Below are positions 17,240 to 25,317 of a stretch of 64,000 nt of DNA, one piece after another. The stretch spans positions 62,001 to 126,000 of the forward strand of contig NZ_SDPN01000002.1 of the NCBI RefSeq assembly GCF_004134825.1, read 5' to 3'. Position 1 is the stretch's first letter. Every line of letters starts with the position of its first letter. The DNA is from Agromyces albus (GTDB lineage: Bacteria; Actinomycetota; Actinomycetes; Actinomycetales; Microbacteriaceae). A model generated the notes under the pieces. It was not told the DNA's origin. It made no database searches and worked only from the letters and a program-made list of their open reading frames with translations. The translations under genes and the position numbers were made by a program.

Positions 17240-17259
17240 GCCCTCGGCGGCTGATGCCG

Positions 17260-18117
17260 TCAGCGCAGCCGGTGCCGATCCGCCCAGCGTCCGATCTCGG
17301 CGGCGATCGCATCCGGCTGATCCTCCTGTGCGTGATGACCGGCGAGCCCACCGCCGGCGATCTCGAGCGAGGCGATCGACGCGGCACACCAGTCCGTCAT
17401 CGCGTCGTCGATGAGCAGCGTCGGCGAGCCTGAGAACTTCAGCAGCAGCTTCGGCACCGACGTGCTCGTCGCAAGCCATCGATCGTAAGCCTCGATGCGT
17501 TCGACGACGTCTGCCGGTTCGCCGCCGAGCGGCATCTGTCGCGCCCAGGCGAGCACGGGTGCGCGGCTTTCGGGCGTGGGGAACGGCGCGAGGTAGGCGT
17601 CGAGCTCGGCACCCTCGACCGGCGTCAGCACGCCGCCGGTGAACGCCTGGCGGATGAAGGCGTCCGTGGTGAGCACGCGCTCCTCGCCCAGCCCCGGCGT
17701 GCGCACCAGTTCTGATCGGGCTCGAGCCTGAGGTGACAGGTCGCTCCATTCCATCGGCTTCACGATGGTCTCGAAGAATGCGACGCCGAGTACCCGATCC
17801 GGATGCCGCGTGGCCCAGTCGAACCCGAGTGCACCACCCCAGTCGTGACCCACGAGCACGGCCCGTTCCACGCCGACGGCGTCGAACCATGCGTCGAGGT
17901 AGCGCGCGTGGTCGGCGAAGCGGTAGGCGAGGTCGGGCTTGCCGGATCGGCCCATGCCGATGAGGTCGGGTGCGAGCACGTGCCCCTTGCCGAAGCGGGC
18001 GATGACGTTGCGCCACTGGTGCGAGGATCCGGGGTTCCCGTGAAGGAACACGAACGTCGTGCCCTCGCCGCGCTCTTCGAAATGCATGGTGGAGTCGAGT
18101 ACCGGGATCACGGGCAT
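17260..18117 (-). CDS. Haloalkane dehalogenase-like alpha/beta hydrolase
   Basis: 285 residues from MPVIPVLDS. The oxyanion/halide motif HGNPGSSHQW holds the Asn that, with the Trp after the nucleophile, binds halide in haloalkane dehalogenases; the nucleophile elbow is GHDWGGALGF, an Asp rather than the Ser of esterases; the catalytic His is in GHHAQEDQPDAI. FFETIVKPMEW offers the Glu used as catalytic acid in the DhaA/LinB subfamily. All marks therefore point to a type II haloalkane dehalogenase. The gene faces its probable MarR regulator across a shared, operator-covered promoter. Real substrates are unknown. Confidence 0.85.
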   Translation of the reverse strand: MPVIPVLDSTMHFEERGEGTTFVFLHGNPGSSHQWRNVIARFGKGHVLAPDLIGMGRSGKPDLAYRFADHARYLDAWFDAVGVERAVLVGHDWGGALGFDWATRHPDRVLGVAFFETIVKPMEWSDLSPQARARSELVRTPGLGEERVLTTDAFIRQAFTGGVLTPVEGAELDAYLAPFPTPESRAPVLAWARQMPLGGEPADVVERIEAYDRWLATSTSVPKLLLKFSGSPTLLIDDAMTDWCAASIASLEIAGGGLAGHHAQEDQPDAIAAEIGRWADRHRLR

Positions 18118-18149
18118 GGTCGTCGCTTTCTGCTCAGTTGACTTCAAAA

Positions 18150-18166
18150 CGTTGGTGACGCCAACG
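18150..18166. promoter_or_regulatory. MarR operator 1, over the hydrolase -10
   Basis: CGTTGG and CCAACG are a perfect inverted repeat with a 5-base spacer. It covers the -10 (TATCGT on the minus strand, 18169-18164) and start of the hydrolase promoter, whose -35 TTGACA is at 18192-18187 with an ideal 17-base spacing. Confidence 0.7.
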
Positions 18167-18177
18167 ATATGGAGAAT

Positions 18178-18206
18178 CGTTGGCCGTGTCAACGAACTGT
18201 TATGGT
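18178..18206. promoter_or_regulatory. MarR operator 2 and MarR gene promoter
   Basis: CGTTGG (18178-18183), 5 bases, TCAACG (18189-18194) repeats the first operator with one mismatch, 28 bases away. It covers the -35 of the minus-strand hydrolase promoter and lies just before TATGGT (18201-18206), the -10 of the MarR gene, whose ATG follows six bases later. Confidence 0.65.
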
Positions 18207-18212
18207 GACCCG

Positions 18213-18656
18213 ATGGTCGACGAACTCGCACCTCGTTTCGCGCAACGAGCCACATGGAAGCTCTCGACGGTGGCGCAGCGCTCGCATCAGTTGCTCGCGG
18301 CGGCGTTCGCCGAACGTGGCCGGCGCGGCTATGACTTCCGTGTACTCGCTGCGCTCGACCACTTCGGCGAACTCCATCAGGCGGCGATCGGCCGGCATAC
18401 CGGCCTTGATCCGAGTGACGTGACCCAGACCGTTCGCGATCTCGAGGCGGCCGGAGAGCTCACCCGCCTGCCGAGCAGCGAAGACCGGCGCCGCATGGTG
18501 ATTGCGATCACCCCAGCTGGCAAGCGCACTCTCAGCCGCCTGGAATCCGCGATCGACACGGCCGAAGCTGCCCTGCTGGCGCCCTTGAGCGACGCCCAAC
18601 GCGAACGACTCCTCGAGGGTCTGGAGGTGTTGGCGCAGGCTCACGATCGACGTTGA
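18213..18656 (+). CDS. MarR-family regulator
   Basis: 147 residues from ATG 18213. The winged helix covers about 40-105: YDFRVLAALDHFGELHQAAIGRHTGLDPSDVTQTVRDLEAAGEL, then the wing PSSEDRRRMVIAITPAG. A dimerisation helix pair flanks it. The start sits six bases after a -10 (TATGGT), so the transcript is probably leaderless. It is divergent from the haloalkane-dehalogenase-like gene, and the two matching inverted repeats between them are the natural binding sites. Likely repressor released by a hydrophobic or halogenated ligand; the ligand is a guess. Confidence 0.9.
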   Translation: MVDELAPRFAQRATWKLSTVAQRSHQLLAAAFAERGRRGYDFRVLAALDHFGELHQAAIGRHTGLDPSDVTQTVRDLEAAGELTRLPSSEDRRRMVIAITPAGKRTLSRLESAIDTAEAALLAPLSDAQRERLLEGLEVLAQAHDRR

Positions 18657-18674
18657 CGGCGCTCGCCGGTGGGC

Positions 18675-18817
18675 CTATCTCCGCTGGGCTCTAGCGACGC
18701 CGCGACGAGCGGCACCTGCATGGCCCTGCGGTGACCTGTGACGGATGCGTCGGCGCCCGAGCCGTTCGGCCAGGTGGTGTCCGACGAAGCCGGTGCCGCC
18801 GGTGATCGCCGTGCGCG
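18675..18817 (-). pseudogene. N-terminal fragment of an NAD(P)-binding epimerase-like gene
   Basis: The minus strand encodes RTAITGGTGFVGHHLAERLG, almost the same as the N-terminus of the damaged gene at 28741-29642 (RTAITGGTGFVGRHLAQQLG), then loses similarity and stops at 18677-18675. It begins two bases after the TetR stop and has no start codon or continuation, so it is a remnant. Confidence 0.7.
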
Positions 18818-18818
18818 G

Positions 18819-19592
18819 TTAACCGGCGCTCGCGTCGGCCGTGACAGCCGCGTCGGCTGACTCGACCTCTTCGCGATGCGCATTCTCGATGCCGTCGAGG
18901 ATCAGCCCGAGCCCGAACTCGAACTCGTTGCCGTACGCGTATCCGGGCTGGAGGATCAGCGTCCCTGCCATCTCGGCCAGGTTCGGGAACGCGTTCGACA
19001 TCATCTCCTGCTGCGCCATGATGTCTTCGGTGGCGGCGCCGATGTCGCCCGACGCGTCGAGCGGCAGGGTCGTCTCCTGCATGGCGAACCCCTGGACGTA
19101 ACTGTCGAGCAACGACATCGCGTGCCCGACGAGGGGCATCGAGAATCCGGCGGCGCGAAGCACGCCGATGGTCGCGTCGAGATGGCCGAGCGTCGCCGGG
19201 CCGGGTGACGTGCGTGCGTCGAGGCTGATGGCCCACGGATGCCGCGCCAGCACCGCGCGCGTCGACCGCGCACGTTCGAGCATGGCCGTCCTCCACTCGG
19301 CGCCGAGCTGCGGCGCATCCATTTCGGAGTACACGACGTCGAGCATCCCGTCGAGGATGTCGTCTTTGCTCTTCACGTGGTAGTACAACGACATCGGCGT
19401 GATGCTCAGCTCCGTGGCGAGCTTGCGCATGCTGACGGACTCGATTCCGCCCGCATCGGCGAGTTCGACCGCCAACCGCACGGCTCGCTCACGCGTCACG
19501 GGCTCCCTGGTCGCAGTCACTGCGGCTGCAGCTGCCGCCGTCTCGCTTGGCTCGCGCGCCATCTCGCCTCCGGTCTTCGGCCTCTCGGCCAT
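18819..19592 (-). CDS. TetR-family regulator
   Basis: 257 residues. After an Ala-rich N-terminal tail the helix-turn-helix is near residues 32-78 (RERAVRLAVELADAGGIESVSMRKLATEL, then ITPMSLYYHVKSKDDILDGMLD). The C-terminal part (ARHPWAISL, GHLDATIGVLRAAGFSMPLVGHAMSLLDSYVQGFAMQE) matches the TetR_C_1/tetracycline-repressor-type ligand domain. It is divergent from a DUF4386/SDR operon, with two perfect palindromes between. It probably represses itself and that operon. The start could be the later in-frame Met at residue 11. Confidence 0.9.
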   Translation of the reverse strand: MAERPKTGGEMAREPSETAAAAAAVTATREPVTRERAVRLAVELADAGGIESVSMRKLATELSITPMSLYYHVKSKDDILDGMLDVVYSEMDAPQLGAEWRTAMLERARSTRAVLARHPWAISLDARTSPGPATLGHLDATIGVLRAAGFSMPLVGHAMSLLDSYVQGFAMQETTLPLDASGDIGAATEDIMAQQEMMSNAFPNLAEMAGTLILQPGYAYGNEFEFGLGLILDGIENAHREEVESADAAVTADASAG

Positions 19593-19613
19593 CCTGATCG
19601 TCTCCTAGACGTG

Positions 19614-19630
19614 ACCATACACCGTATGGT
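19614..19630. promoter_or_regulatory. TetR operator 1
   Basis: Perfect 7-base inverted repeat ACCATAC / GTATGGT around a 3-base spacer ACC, 21 bases upstream of the TetR start. Confidence 0.75.
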
Positions 19631-19642
19631 AGCGTTCACCCA

Positions 19643-19667
19643 ATCAACCATACACCGTATGGTTGAT
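19643..19667. promoter_or_regulatory. TetR operator 2
   Basis: Second copy of the same 17-base core (19647-19663), here extended to perfect 11-base arms (left arm ATCAACCATAC) around ACC. The cores are 33 bases apart, about three helical turns, so two dimers would sit on the same face. It is 24 bases before the DUF4386 start. Confidence 0.78.
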
Positions 19668-19690
19668 CACTCCTCGAGACAGGTCACACC

Positions 19691-20347
19691 ATGAACACCA
19701 CGCCGAATCCGGCACGGCTCACCGCACGCTGGGTGGGGGTGCTCATGTTGAGCGCCTTCCTCCTCTACGGCATCGGCAGTGCGCTCGCGACGAGTGCCGC
19801 CGCTCCCGACTCCGGCGGCGCCGGCCTCCTCCTGGTCGCCGGTGCGGCGATGATGCTGCTCAACTCCGCCGCCGTCATCGCCATCGGTCTGCTCATGCTG
19901 CCGATCCTCCGGCCGCGCACCCCGATCATCGCGGTCGGCTACCTCGCCTCCCGCATCTTCGAGGGCGTGGTGCTGGCCATCGGCGTCATCAGCCTGCTCA
20001 CGCTCTCGGCGGGCGCCATTGCGGGCAACTTCCTCGCCTACAACATCGCCATGACGGGCCTCGGCATCGGCAGTCTCTTCTTCTGCGTCGCGCTCTTCCG
20101 GTCGCGCCTCGTGCCGCGCTTCCTCGCCGTGTGGGGCTTCGTCGGCTACGCGTCGTTCGCGCTGGGCTGCATCCTCGAACTCCTGGGGGTCGCCGGCGCT
20201 GGCCTCGTGTCGACCGTTCCCGGCGGGCTCTTCGAGCTGTTCTTCGGCGTCTGGCTCATCGTGAAAGGCTTCAACCCCGCGGCGATCACGGCACCGATCA
20301 CACCGATCGCACCGGTCGCGCTCCGCACGTTCGCGTCGCAATCATGA
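19691..20347 (+). CDS. DUF4386-family membrane protein
   Basis: 218 residues with about six hydrophobic segments (for example VLMLSAFLLYGIGSALA, AAMMLLNSAAVIAIGLLMLPIL, AIAGNFLAYNIAMTGLGIGSLFFCVALF). RLVPRFLAVWGFVGYASF and LFELFFGVWLIVKGF near the end are typical of DUF4386 proteins. Function unknown. It follows the two TetR palindromes and overlaps the SDR gene by four bases (ATGA), so both are probably one TetR-controlled operon. Confidence 0.85.
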   Translation: MNTTPNPARLTARWVGVLMLSAFLLYGIGSALATSAAAPDSGGAGLLLVAGAAMMLLNSAAVIAIGLLMLPILRPRTPIIAVGYLASRIFEGVVLAIGVISLLTLSAGAIAGNFLAYNIAMTGLGIGSLFFCVALFRSRLVPRFLAVWGFVGYASFALGCILELLGVAGAGLVSTVPGGLFELFFGVWLIVKGFNPAAITAPITPIAPVALRTFASQS

Positions 20348-21249
20348 CCGCCACGACGGCAGTTCAGCCGGGTTGGACGGCCGAGCGGATGCCGCGACTC
20401 GACGGCTCGACCATCATCGTCACCGGTGCGAACAGCGGCATCGGCCTCGAGGCCGTCCGCGCCTTCGCCCGACACGGAGCACACGTCGTGCTCGCTGTTC
20501 GTGACGAGGATCGGGGCCGGGATGCCGCGGCAACCGTCGAGGGATCCACCGAGGTTCGCCGGCTCGACTTGGCCGATCTCGCGTCGGTGCGCCGGTTCGC
20601 CGCGGAATGGACCGACGACATCGACATCCTCGTCAACAATGCGGGCGTGCTGATGCCGCCGTTCGGCCGCACGACCGACGGCTTCGAGCTGCACTTCGGC
20701 ATCAACCACCTCGGCCACTTCGCGCTGACGAATCTCCTCCTTCCGCGCATCAGGGGCCGCGTCGTGACCGTCGCCAGCGGTGAGCACCGAAGAGGCAGGA
20801 TCGACTTCGACGACCTGAACTTCACGACCCGCCGATACGGCTGGGGGTCGGCGGCCTACGGGCAGTCGAAGCTCGCGAACCTGCTCTTCACGCTCGAACT
20901 GCAACGGCGGCTGGATGCCTCGGGCTCGCACGTCTTGGCGACGGCCGCGCACCCCGGCATGGCCGCCACCAACCTCGGGTCGAGCTCGAAGAAGAACCTG
21001 ATACTGAAGGCGGTGGCGAAGGTCGCCGTGCGCCTGTTCGCGCAAGACGCCACGAGCGGAGCCGCCCCCACCCTCTACGCGGCGACCGAGCCGATGCCCG
21101 GCGCCGGCTACGCGGGCCCGGGCGGCCGCTGGGAGATGACCGGGCCGCCGGTGCTCGTCGGCCGCTCCGACGAGGCCGCGGATGCCGCGATCGCTGCACG
21201 ACTCTGGGCGGCATCCGAAGAGCTCACCGGCGTCGGTTATCCGCTGTAG
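20344..21249 (+). CDS. Short-chain dehydrogenase/reductase, retinol dehydrogenase-like
   Basis: 301 residues from the ATG overlapping the DUF4386 stop. Cofactor motif TGANSGIG (about 29-36), NNAG (about 96-99), and the catalytic YGQSK (Tyr and Lys about 176-180) are intact. GINHLGHFALTNLLLP is typical of the retinol-dehydrogenase/WW-oxidoreductase-like SDR group. The C-terminal part carries the usual substrate loop (AHPGMAATNL). NADP(H)-dependent reduction of a small carbonyl or alcohol is expected; substrate unknown. TetR control suggests a response to a xenobiotic. Confidence 0.92.
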   Translation: MTATTAVQPGWTAERMPRLDGSTIIVTGANSGIGLEAVRAFARHGAHVVLAVRDEDRGRDAAATVEGSTEVRRLDLADLASVRRFAAEWTDDIDILVNNAGVLMPPFGRTTDGFELHFGINHLGHFALTNLLLPRIRGRVVTVASGEHRRGRIDFDDLNFTTRRYGWGSAAYGQSKLANLLFTLELQRRLDASGSHVLATAAHPGMAATNLGSSSKKNLILKAVAKVAVRLFAQDATSGAAPTLYAATEPMPGAGYAGPGGRWEMTGPPVLVGRSDEAADAAIAARLWAASEELTGVGYPL

Positions 21250-21284
21250 CCGCGCAGAAGGCGTGTTTGGTGACTGCCGGCTCC

Positions 21285-21290
21285 TAGAAT
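21285..21290 (+). promoter_or_regulatory. -10 element of a leaderless gene
   Basis: TAGAAT ends six bases before the GTG at 21297, leaving no room for a ribosome-binding site. This is one of more than a dozen such TANNNT elements in this window. Confidence 0.5.
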
Positions 21291-21296
21291 GCGCGG

Positions 21297-22220
21297 GTGA
21301 GCCTTTCGCATCTCGGCGCGCCGATCGGGCCGATGATTCGCGTTCACGGCGGGTTCGCCAACCGGATGTACCGGCTCGACACCGACCAGGGGTCGTTCGC
21401 GGTGAAAGAGTTGAACCTCGTCGACCGCCGCTGGACTTATCGCGTCGACGACGTGTTCAGGTTCGAGCGGGCAGCCTTCGCTGCCGGCATTCCGATGCCA
21501 GAGCCGATCTCGGCCAGCCACGACACGCTCGTTCACCGATGGGTCGAAGGCGAAAAGGTGCCCGAAGCGCCGGTGTCGGCGGCGTACGCGTTCGAGATCG
21601 GTGAGATCCTCGCGCGCATCCACGCGCTCGACGTCGCGTGGACCCATGTGTCGATCGAGGAGCCGACGTCGCGGGACTGGTCCGAGCTCGCCGCGCGGGC
21701 GGCGGCGACCCAACAGCCGTGGGCCGACGAGCTCGCCTCTCACGTCGAGACGTTCCTCGCGATTGCCCGCTTCGTCGACACCTGCGAACGGCCAGGCCCC
21801 GTCGTGCTGACCCACAGGGACATCCAACCGTGGAACCTGCTCGCTCGAGAGGGTCGGCCGGTGGTGCTCGACTGGGAGCTCTCGGGGATGCTCGACCTGT
21901 CCGGTGAGCTTGGCTCGACCGCGCTGAGCCTCGCGAAGGGACCTGGCTTCGACGACATCAAGCCCGCCATTTTCCGCTCGGTTCTCGACGGCTATGTCGC
22001 AGGGCGCGGAGCGCTGCCGCCGTCAGGTCCAAGCTGGTTCGTGTTCATGATCGGCGGCTGGCTGGGGCACACGAGGTGGAACATCCTCCGGTGCCTCGCC
22101 GGTGTCGAGGCGAGCACCGGCCCTGACCTCGCGCTGTCGCACGAGTCCGTGCGCAATGGGGTGCGCGGCCTCCCCGACCTGTTCGGCCGACTTCCGGAGC
22201 TCGAGGCGCTGCTCGTGTGA
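21297..22220 (+). CDS. Aminoglycoside phosphotransferase (APH)-family kinase-like protein
   Basis: 307 residues with a protein-kinase-like fold. The catalytic loop is LTHRDIQPWNLLA (HxDxxxxN form, about residues 178-190) and the metal-binding Asp is in VVLDWELSG (about 198-206). The N-lobe includes FANRMYRLDTDQGSFAVKELN with the ATP-binding Lys. APH-family proteins phosphorylate antibiotics, choline, homoserine or sugars; nothing here decides between these, and an antibiotic substrate should not be assumed. The GTG start lies six bases after TAGAAT, so the mRNA is probably leaderless. Confidence 0.85.
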   Translation: MSLSHLGAPIGPMIRVHGGFANRMYRLDTDQGSFAVKELNLVDRRWTYRVDDVFRFERAAFAAGIPMPEPISASHDTLVHRWVEGEKVPEAPVSAAYAFEIGEILARIHALDVAWTHVSIEEPTSRDWSELAARAAATQQPWADELASHVETFLAIARFVDTCERPGPVVLTHRDIQPWNLLAREGRPVVLDWELSGMLDLSGELGSTALSLAKGPGFDDIKPAIFRSVLDGYVAGRGALPPSGPSWFVFMIGGWLGHTRWNILRCLAGVEASTGPDLALSHESVRNGVRGLPDLFGRLPELEALLV

Positions 22221-22373
22221 CCGTGAGCAGCGGGAATCGACGCGCACAACTTCGGTCATTGACGCCCCCAGCGCGCTGTCAACCCCCTGTAATCGGCTCT
22301 GCGTCCGACCTACCGTCGGGGTATCACCCATCACGATCAGGGCCCTTCACGGGCACCTGCGAAGGGAGGAATG

Positions 22374-22733
22374 ATGAGCCCCACGTGGGACGCGTGGACG
22401 TACCGCACGTCAGCCGGGCGCACCGCGCAGAGCGCAGAAATCGTCGGGTACGAAGTTCACGCCACCGATGGTCACATCGGCAAGGTGGATGACGCGAGCT
22501 ACGACGTCGGCGCGAGCCAGATCGTCGTCGACACCGGCCCGTGGATCTTCGGCCGTAAGGTCCTGCTTCCGGCGGGGACCATCGACCGAGTCGATGACGT
22601 CGAGGAGCGGGTGTATGTGGACCTGACCAAGGACCAGATCAAGAACTCGCCCGAACTCAACGAGGGAACCAGCTGGGATGACGCCGCCTACCGAGAACGA
22701 GTCGGCGGCTACTACAGCGGGTTCTACGGCTGA
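22374..22733 (+). CDS. PRC-barrel domain protein
   Basis: 119 residues. IVGYEVHATDGHIGKVDDASYDVGASQIVVDTGPWIFGRKVLLPAGTI-like layout (about residues 22-70) is a PRC-barrel, followed by VYVDLTKDQIKNSPEL, the standard second half of stand-alone PRC-barrel proteins in actinobacteria and cyanobacteria. GGAGG (22365-22369) favours ATG 22374 over the adjacent ATG 22371. Such proteins are often general stress or polar-localisation factors; the role here is unknown. Confidence 0.85.
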   Translation: MSPTWDAWTYRTSAGRTAQSAEIVGYEVHATDGHIGKVDDASYDVGASQIVVDTGPWIFGRKVLLPAGTIDRVDDVEERVYVDLTKDQIKNSPELNEGTSWDDAAYRERVGGYYSGFYG

Positions 22734-22763
22734 GATTCAACCCAACTGAGATCAACCCACTCG

Positions 22764-22797
22764 CCCGCCGTTCAGGAGTCCGCTCCGGAACGGCGGG
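22764..22797. terminator. Bidirectional hairpin between PRC-barrel and UbiB-like genes
   Basis: Perfect 10-base stem CCCGCCGTTC / GAACGGCGGG with a 14-base loop, between two convergent genes. Confidence 0.6.
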
Positions 22798-22842
22798 TTC
22801 GCGACGACCGGGGCTGAAGCCCTGGCCTGCGCCAACGAGCGA

Positions 22843-24585
22843 TCACCCCGGCCCGCGCCGGCGGAACATCCCGCCGAACACGGCGTGCACCAGCGGGATC
22901 ACGGATGCCGCCATCAGTGCCACGCCCCACACCGGCTCGTCGACGCGAAGCAGGATGCCGCCGATGAACAGGCCGACGAACACGACCGCCGAAACGATTC
23001 GTCCGGCCGTGCGCTCGAGCCTCGCCAACCGCTGCTCGATCCGCGGCGAATTCGCGACGAGGCGCCCCTCCTCGATTCGGTCGGCGAGCGCATCGAGACG
23101 CTGCGGCAGCCGCATGACCGTGCTTGCGATCGACAGCGCCTCCTTCCCGAGCGCCTGCGCGATGTTGCCGCGTTCGTCGCGCAGGAGTTGCGCCGCGTAG
23201 GGCTCGACAGCGTCCCACATATTGAAGTCGGGGTCGAGCGAACTGCAGAGGCCCGACGTCAGCGACATCGAACGGATGACGAGCAGGAAGTTCTCGGGCA
23301 GCTGGATCGGCAGCGCCCGCATCACCTCGCCGAACTCGATCGCGAAGCTGCGCAACTCGCGCTCGTCGATCTGCCGCACCTCGGCAAGGCCCATGCCCCC
23401 GAAGCGCGCGAACAACTCGGCCATCGCTCGCTCGAGTTCCTGCGTGTCGGCCGACGGCAGCAGGATGCCGACGCCACGGATGCTCTCGACCAGTCGCTTG
23501 CCGTCGCGCGCAGCGACCGCGAGCAGGAGCTGCTGCAGGCCGCGGCGCAGCGTGTCGGGCACCTCGCCCATCATGCCGAAGTCGATGAAGGTGAGCCGCC
23601 AGTCGGGGGAGGAGGCAGGCGACGCGGCATCCGTCACCCGCTCGACTGGCGTGATGAAAATGTTGCCGGGGTGCGGGTCGGCGTGGAAGAAGCCGTCGCG
23701 GAAGAGCTGGTCGAACATCACGGCCGCGAACTGCTTCGCGACCGCCTTCGGGTCGATGCCCGCCGCAACCAAGGCCGCCCGGTCGTTGATCTTGATCGCG
23801 GTCACGTCGGCGAGCGTCAGCACTCGGCGCGTCGTGCGCTCCCACACGACTTCGGGCGCGGCGACCCGCGGGTCGCCGGCGAAGCTCTCGGCGAACCGCT
23901 CGGCGTTGGCCGCTTCCTGCAGGTAGTCGATCTCTTTGAGGCTCGTGACCGCGAACTCCTCGACGAGCGAGGGGAGGTCGACGTGGCTCGCGACGAACCT
24001 CACGCGGCTGAGCCATCCGGCGACGCGGCGCAGCGCCGCCAGGTCGACGTCGACGATCGTCTCGATGCCCGGGCGCTGCACCTTGACGACGGCCTCCTCG
24101 AGCCCCATGTCGGCGGCGTCGATCGGGAGGAGCCGCGCGCGGTGCGCTTGACCGAGGGATGCCGCGGCCAGCGGTTCCGGGTCGAACCACGCATACGCGC
24201 GCTCGAGCGGAACCCCCAGCTCGGCAGCCGCCAGGCGTTCGATCGCCTCGAACGGCACTGGCGGCACTTCGTCTTGGAGCCCGGCGAGCTCGTGCGTGAT
24301 CTCGGGCGGCAGCACGTCGAGTCGCGACGACAGGTATTGGCCCACCTTGATCATGAGGCCGCCGAGATCGACCGCGAGCACGTGGAAACGCTGGGCGATG
24401 CGGGTCAGCCGCGCTGCTCGCCCGCGCGCCGCGTACTTCGCCAGGCCGAAGCGCGGCAGCACGAGCTCGAACCACCAGGTCTGCACGATGTGCCGGGCGG
24501 CGAACCGCAGGATGCGCCGGTAGCGGGCGCGCGTGTTGCCGACATCGGGGGTCGCGTCTTCCGGACCCCGACGTGCCGAGGGCAC
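22843..24585 (-). CDS. ABC1/AarF/UbiB-family atypical kinase
   Basis: 580 residues. The family's KxGQ motif appears as MIKVGQYLSSR (about 80-90), the Ala-rich loop as EPLAAASLGQAHRA (about 151-165), catalytic and metal-binding motifs as FFHADPHPGNIF (about 298-309) and FIDFGMMGEV (about 337-346). Two hydrophobic helices close the protein (about 530-575). UbiB-type proteins are ATPases that help isoprenoid-quinone lipids leave the membrane in other bacteria; in a menaquinone-using actinobacterium the exact role is open. The GTG start follows the PadR stop by only five bases, so it is co-transcribed with the PadR gene. Confidence 0.92.
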   Translation of the reverse strand: MPSARRGPEDATPDVGNTRARYRRILRFAARHIVQTWWFELVLPRFGLAKYAARGRAARLTRIAQRFHVLAVDLGGLMIKVGQYLSSRLDVLPPEITHELAGLQDEVPPVPFEAIERLAAAELGVPLERAYAWFDPEPLAAASLGQAHRARLLPIDAADMGLEEAVVKVQRPGIETIVDVDLAALRRVAGWLSRVRFVASHVDLPSLVEEFAVTSLKEIDYLQEAANAERFAESFAGDPRVAAPEVVWERTTRRVLTLADVTAIKINDRAALVAAGIDPKAVAKQFAAVMFDQLFRDGFFHADPHPGNIFITPVERVTDAASPASSPDWRLTFIDFGMMGEVPDTLRRGLQQLLLAVAARDGKRLVESIRGVGILLPSADTQELERAMAELFARFGGMGLAEVRQIDERELRSFAIEFGEVMRALPIQLPENFLLVIRSMSLTSGLCSSLDPDFNMWDAVEPYAAQLLRDERGNIAQALGKEALSIASTVMRLPQRLDALADRIEEGRLVANSPRIEQRLARLERTAGRIVSAVVFVGLFIGGILLRVDEPVWGVALMAASVIPLVHAVFGGMFRRRGPG

Positions 24586-24590
24586 TCCGG

Positions 24591-25160
24591 TCAGTCCTGA
24601 GCGAGGATCGAGTAGAGACGACGACGCGCCTCTTCGAGTACCTCGACGGCCTGCTTGATCTGCTCGGGAGTGCCCGTGCGCTGCACCTGCGCCGCCGCCT
24701 GTGCGAGCTCGATGCCCGCCTTCGGCAGCGCCCCGCCCGTGCCGGAGTCGCGCGCGCTCGAGGTCTGCCAGGGCGCCGGGCGATCAGCGGATGCCTCGGC
24801 CTCGGCCCGCCCCGCTTCCGTGAGCGAGTAGGTCTTGCGGCCGTTCGACTCCTCTGCGCTGATGAGCCCCTCGTCGGCGAGCAGCTGCAGCGTCGGATAC
24901 ACCGAGCCCGCGCTCGGCTTCCATGCGCCGCCGCTGCGCTCGGCGATCTCGCTGATGATCTGGTAGCCGTGCATCGGCTTCTCGGCGAGGAGCGCGAGCA
25001 CCGCCGCGCGGACGTCGCCGCGGCCCATCCGCGGTGCGACCTTCTGCTCGAACATGCCGCGAAGTTGATCCATGGCCTCCCACAGTCCCTGTCCGGAGTG
25101 GCCTTGCCCCCACCCGCCCGAGGGACCGGTGAAGCCGTCGCCCCTGTACGAACCGTTCAT
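24591..25160 (-). CDS. PadR-family regulator
   Basis: 189 residues from ATG 25160, supported by GGGAGG five to six bases upstream. A Gly-rich N-terminal tail precedes the winged helix near residues 45-115: AVLALLAEKPMHGYQIISEIAERSGGAWKPSAGSVYPTLQLLADEGLI is the PadR signature. The C-terminal helix region forms the dimer. It is the first gene of a PadR-UbiB operon; two GATATATC palindromes in front of it are likely self-regulatory sites. Confidence 0.9.
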   Translation of the reverse strand: MNGSYRGDGFTGPSGGWGQGHSGQGLWEAMDQLRGMFEQKVAPRMGRGDVRAAVLALLAEKPMHGYQIISEIAERSGGAWKPSAGSVYPTLQLLADEGLISAEESNGRKTYSLTEAGRAEAEASADRPAPWQTSSARDSGTGGALPKAGIELAQAAAQVQRTGTPEQIKQAVEVLEEARRRLYSILAQD

Positions 25161-25198
25161 GATGTCCTCCCTGAACCGGGCGCTCGCCCGATCTCGAC

Positions 25199-25217
25199 GA
25201 TATATCAACGATATATC
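25199..25217. promoter_or_regulatory. Paired GATATATC palindromes, candidate PadR site
   Basis: Two copies of the perfect palindrome GATATATC (25199-25206 and 25210-25217) separated by AAC, 39 bases upstream of the PadR start. Strongly AT-rich in a GC-rich setting. Confidence 0.55.
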
Positions 25218-25273
25218 GTTCGGCGGCTATGGGCTAGAGGTGAATCGGTTGCGTCCCAGCCCACTAAATCGAC

Positions 25274-25279
25274 TATAAT
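25274..25279 (+). promoter_or_regulatory. Consensus -10 for the XRE/nucleotidyltransferase pair
   Basis: TATAAT, the exact consensus, 39 bases before the ATG at 25318. A possible -35 TTGCGT at 25249-25254 is 19 bases away, longer than ideal. Confidence 0.5.
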
Positions 25280-25317
25280 CACGAATACCGCATCACACAT
25301 GGCGAAGGAGGAGGCGC

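Noticed and set aside
16784-18016. A 410-codon minus-strand frame spanning two genes
   Set aside because: It crosses the F420-type reductase and the dehalogenase-like gene in other frames and has an Arg-rich shadow composition.
22772-24475. A 567-codon open frame on the minus strand and a 571-codon frame on the plus strand overlapping the UbiB-like gene
   Set aside because: Both are out-of-frame shadows of a high-GC gene: Arg/Ala/Pro-rich translations without domains, while the UbiB-like frame holds all conserved motifs.
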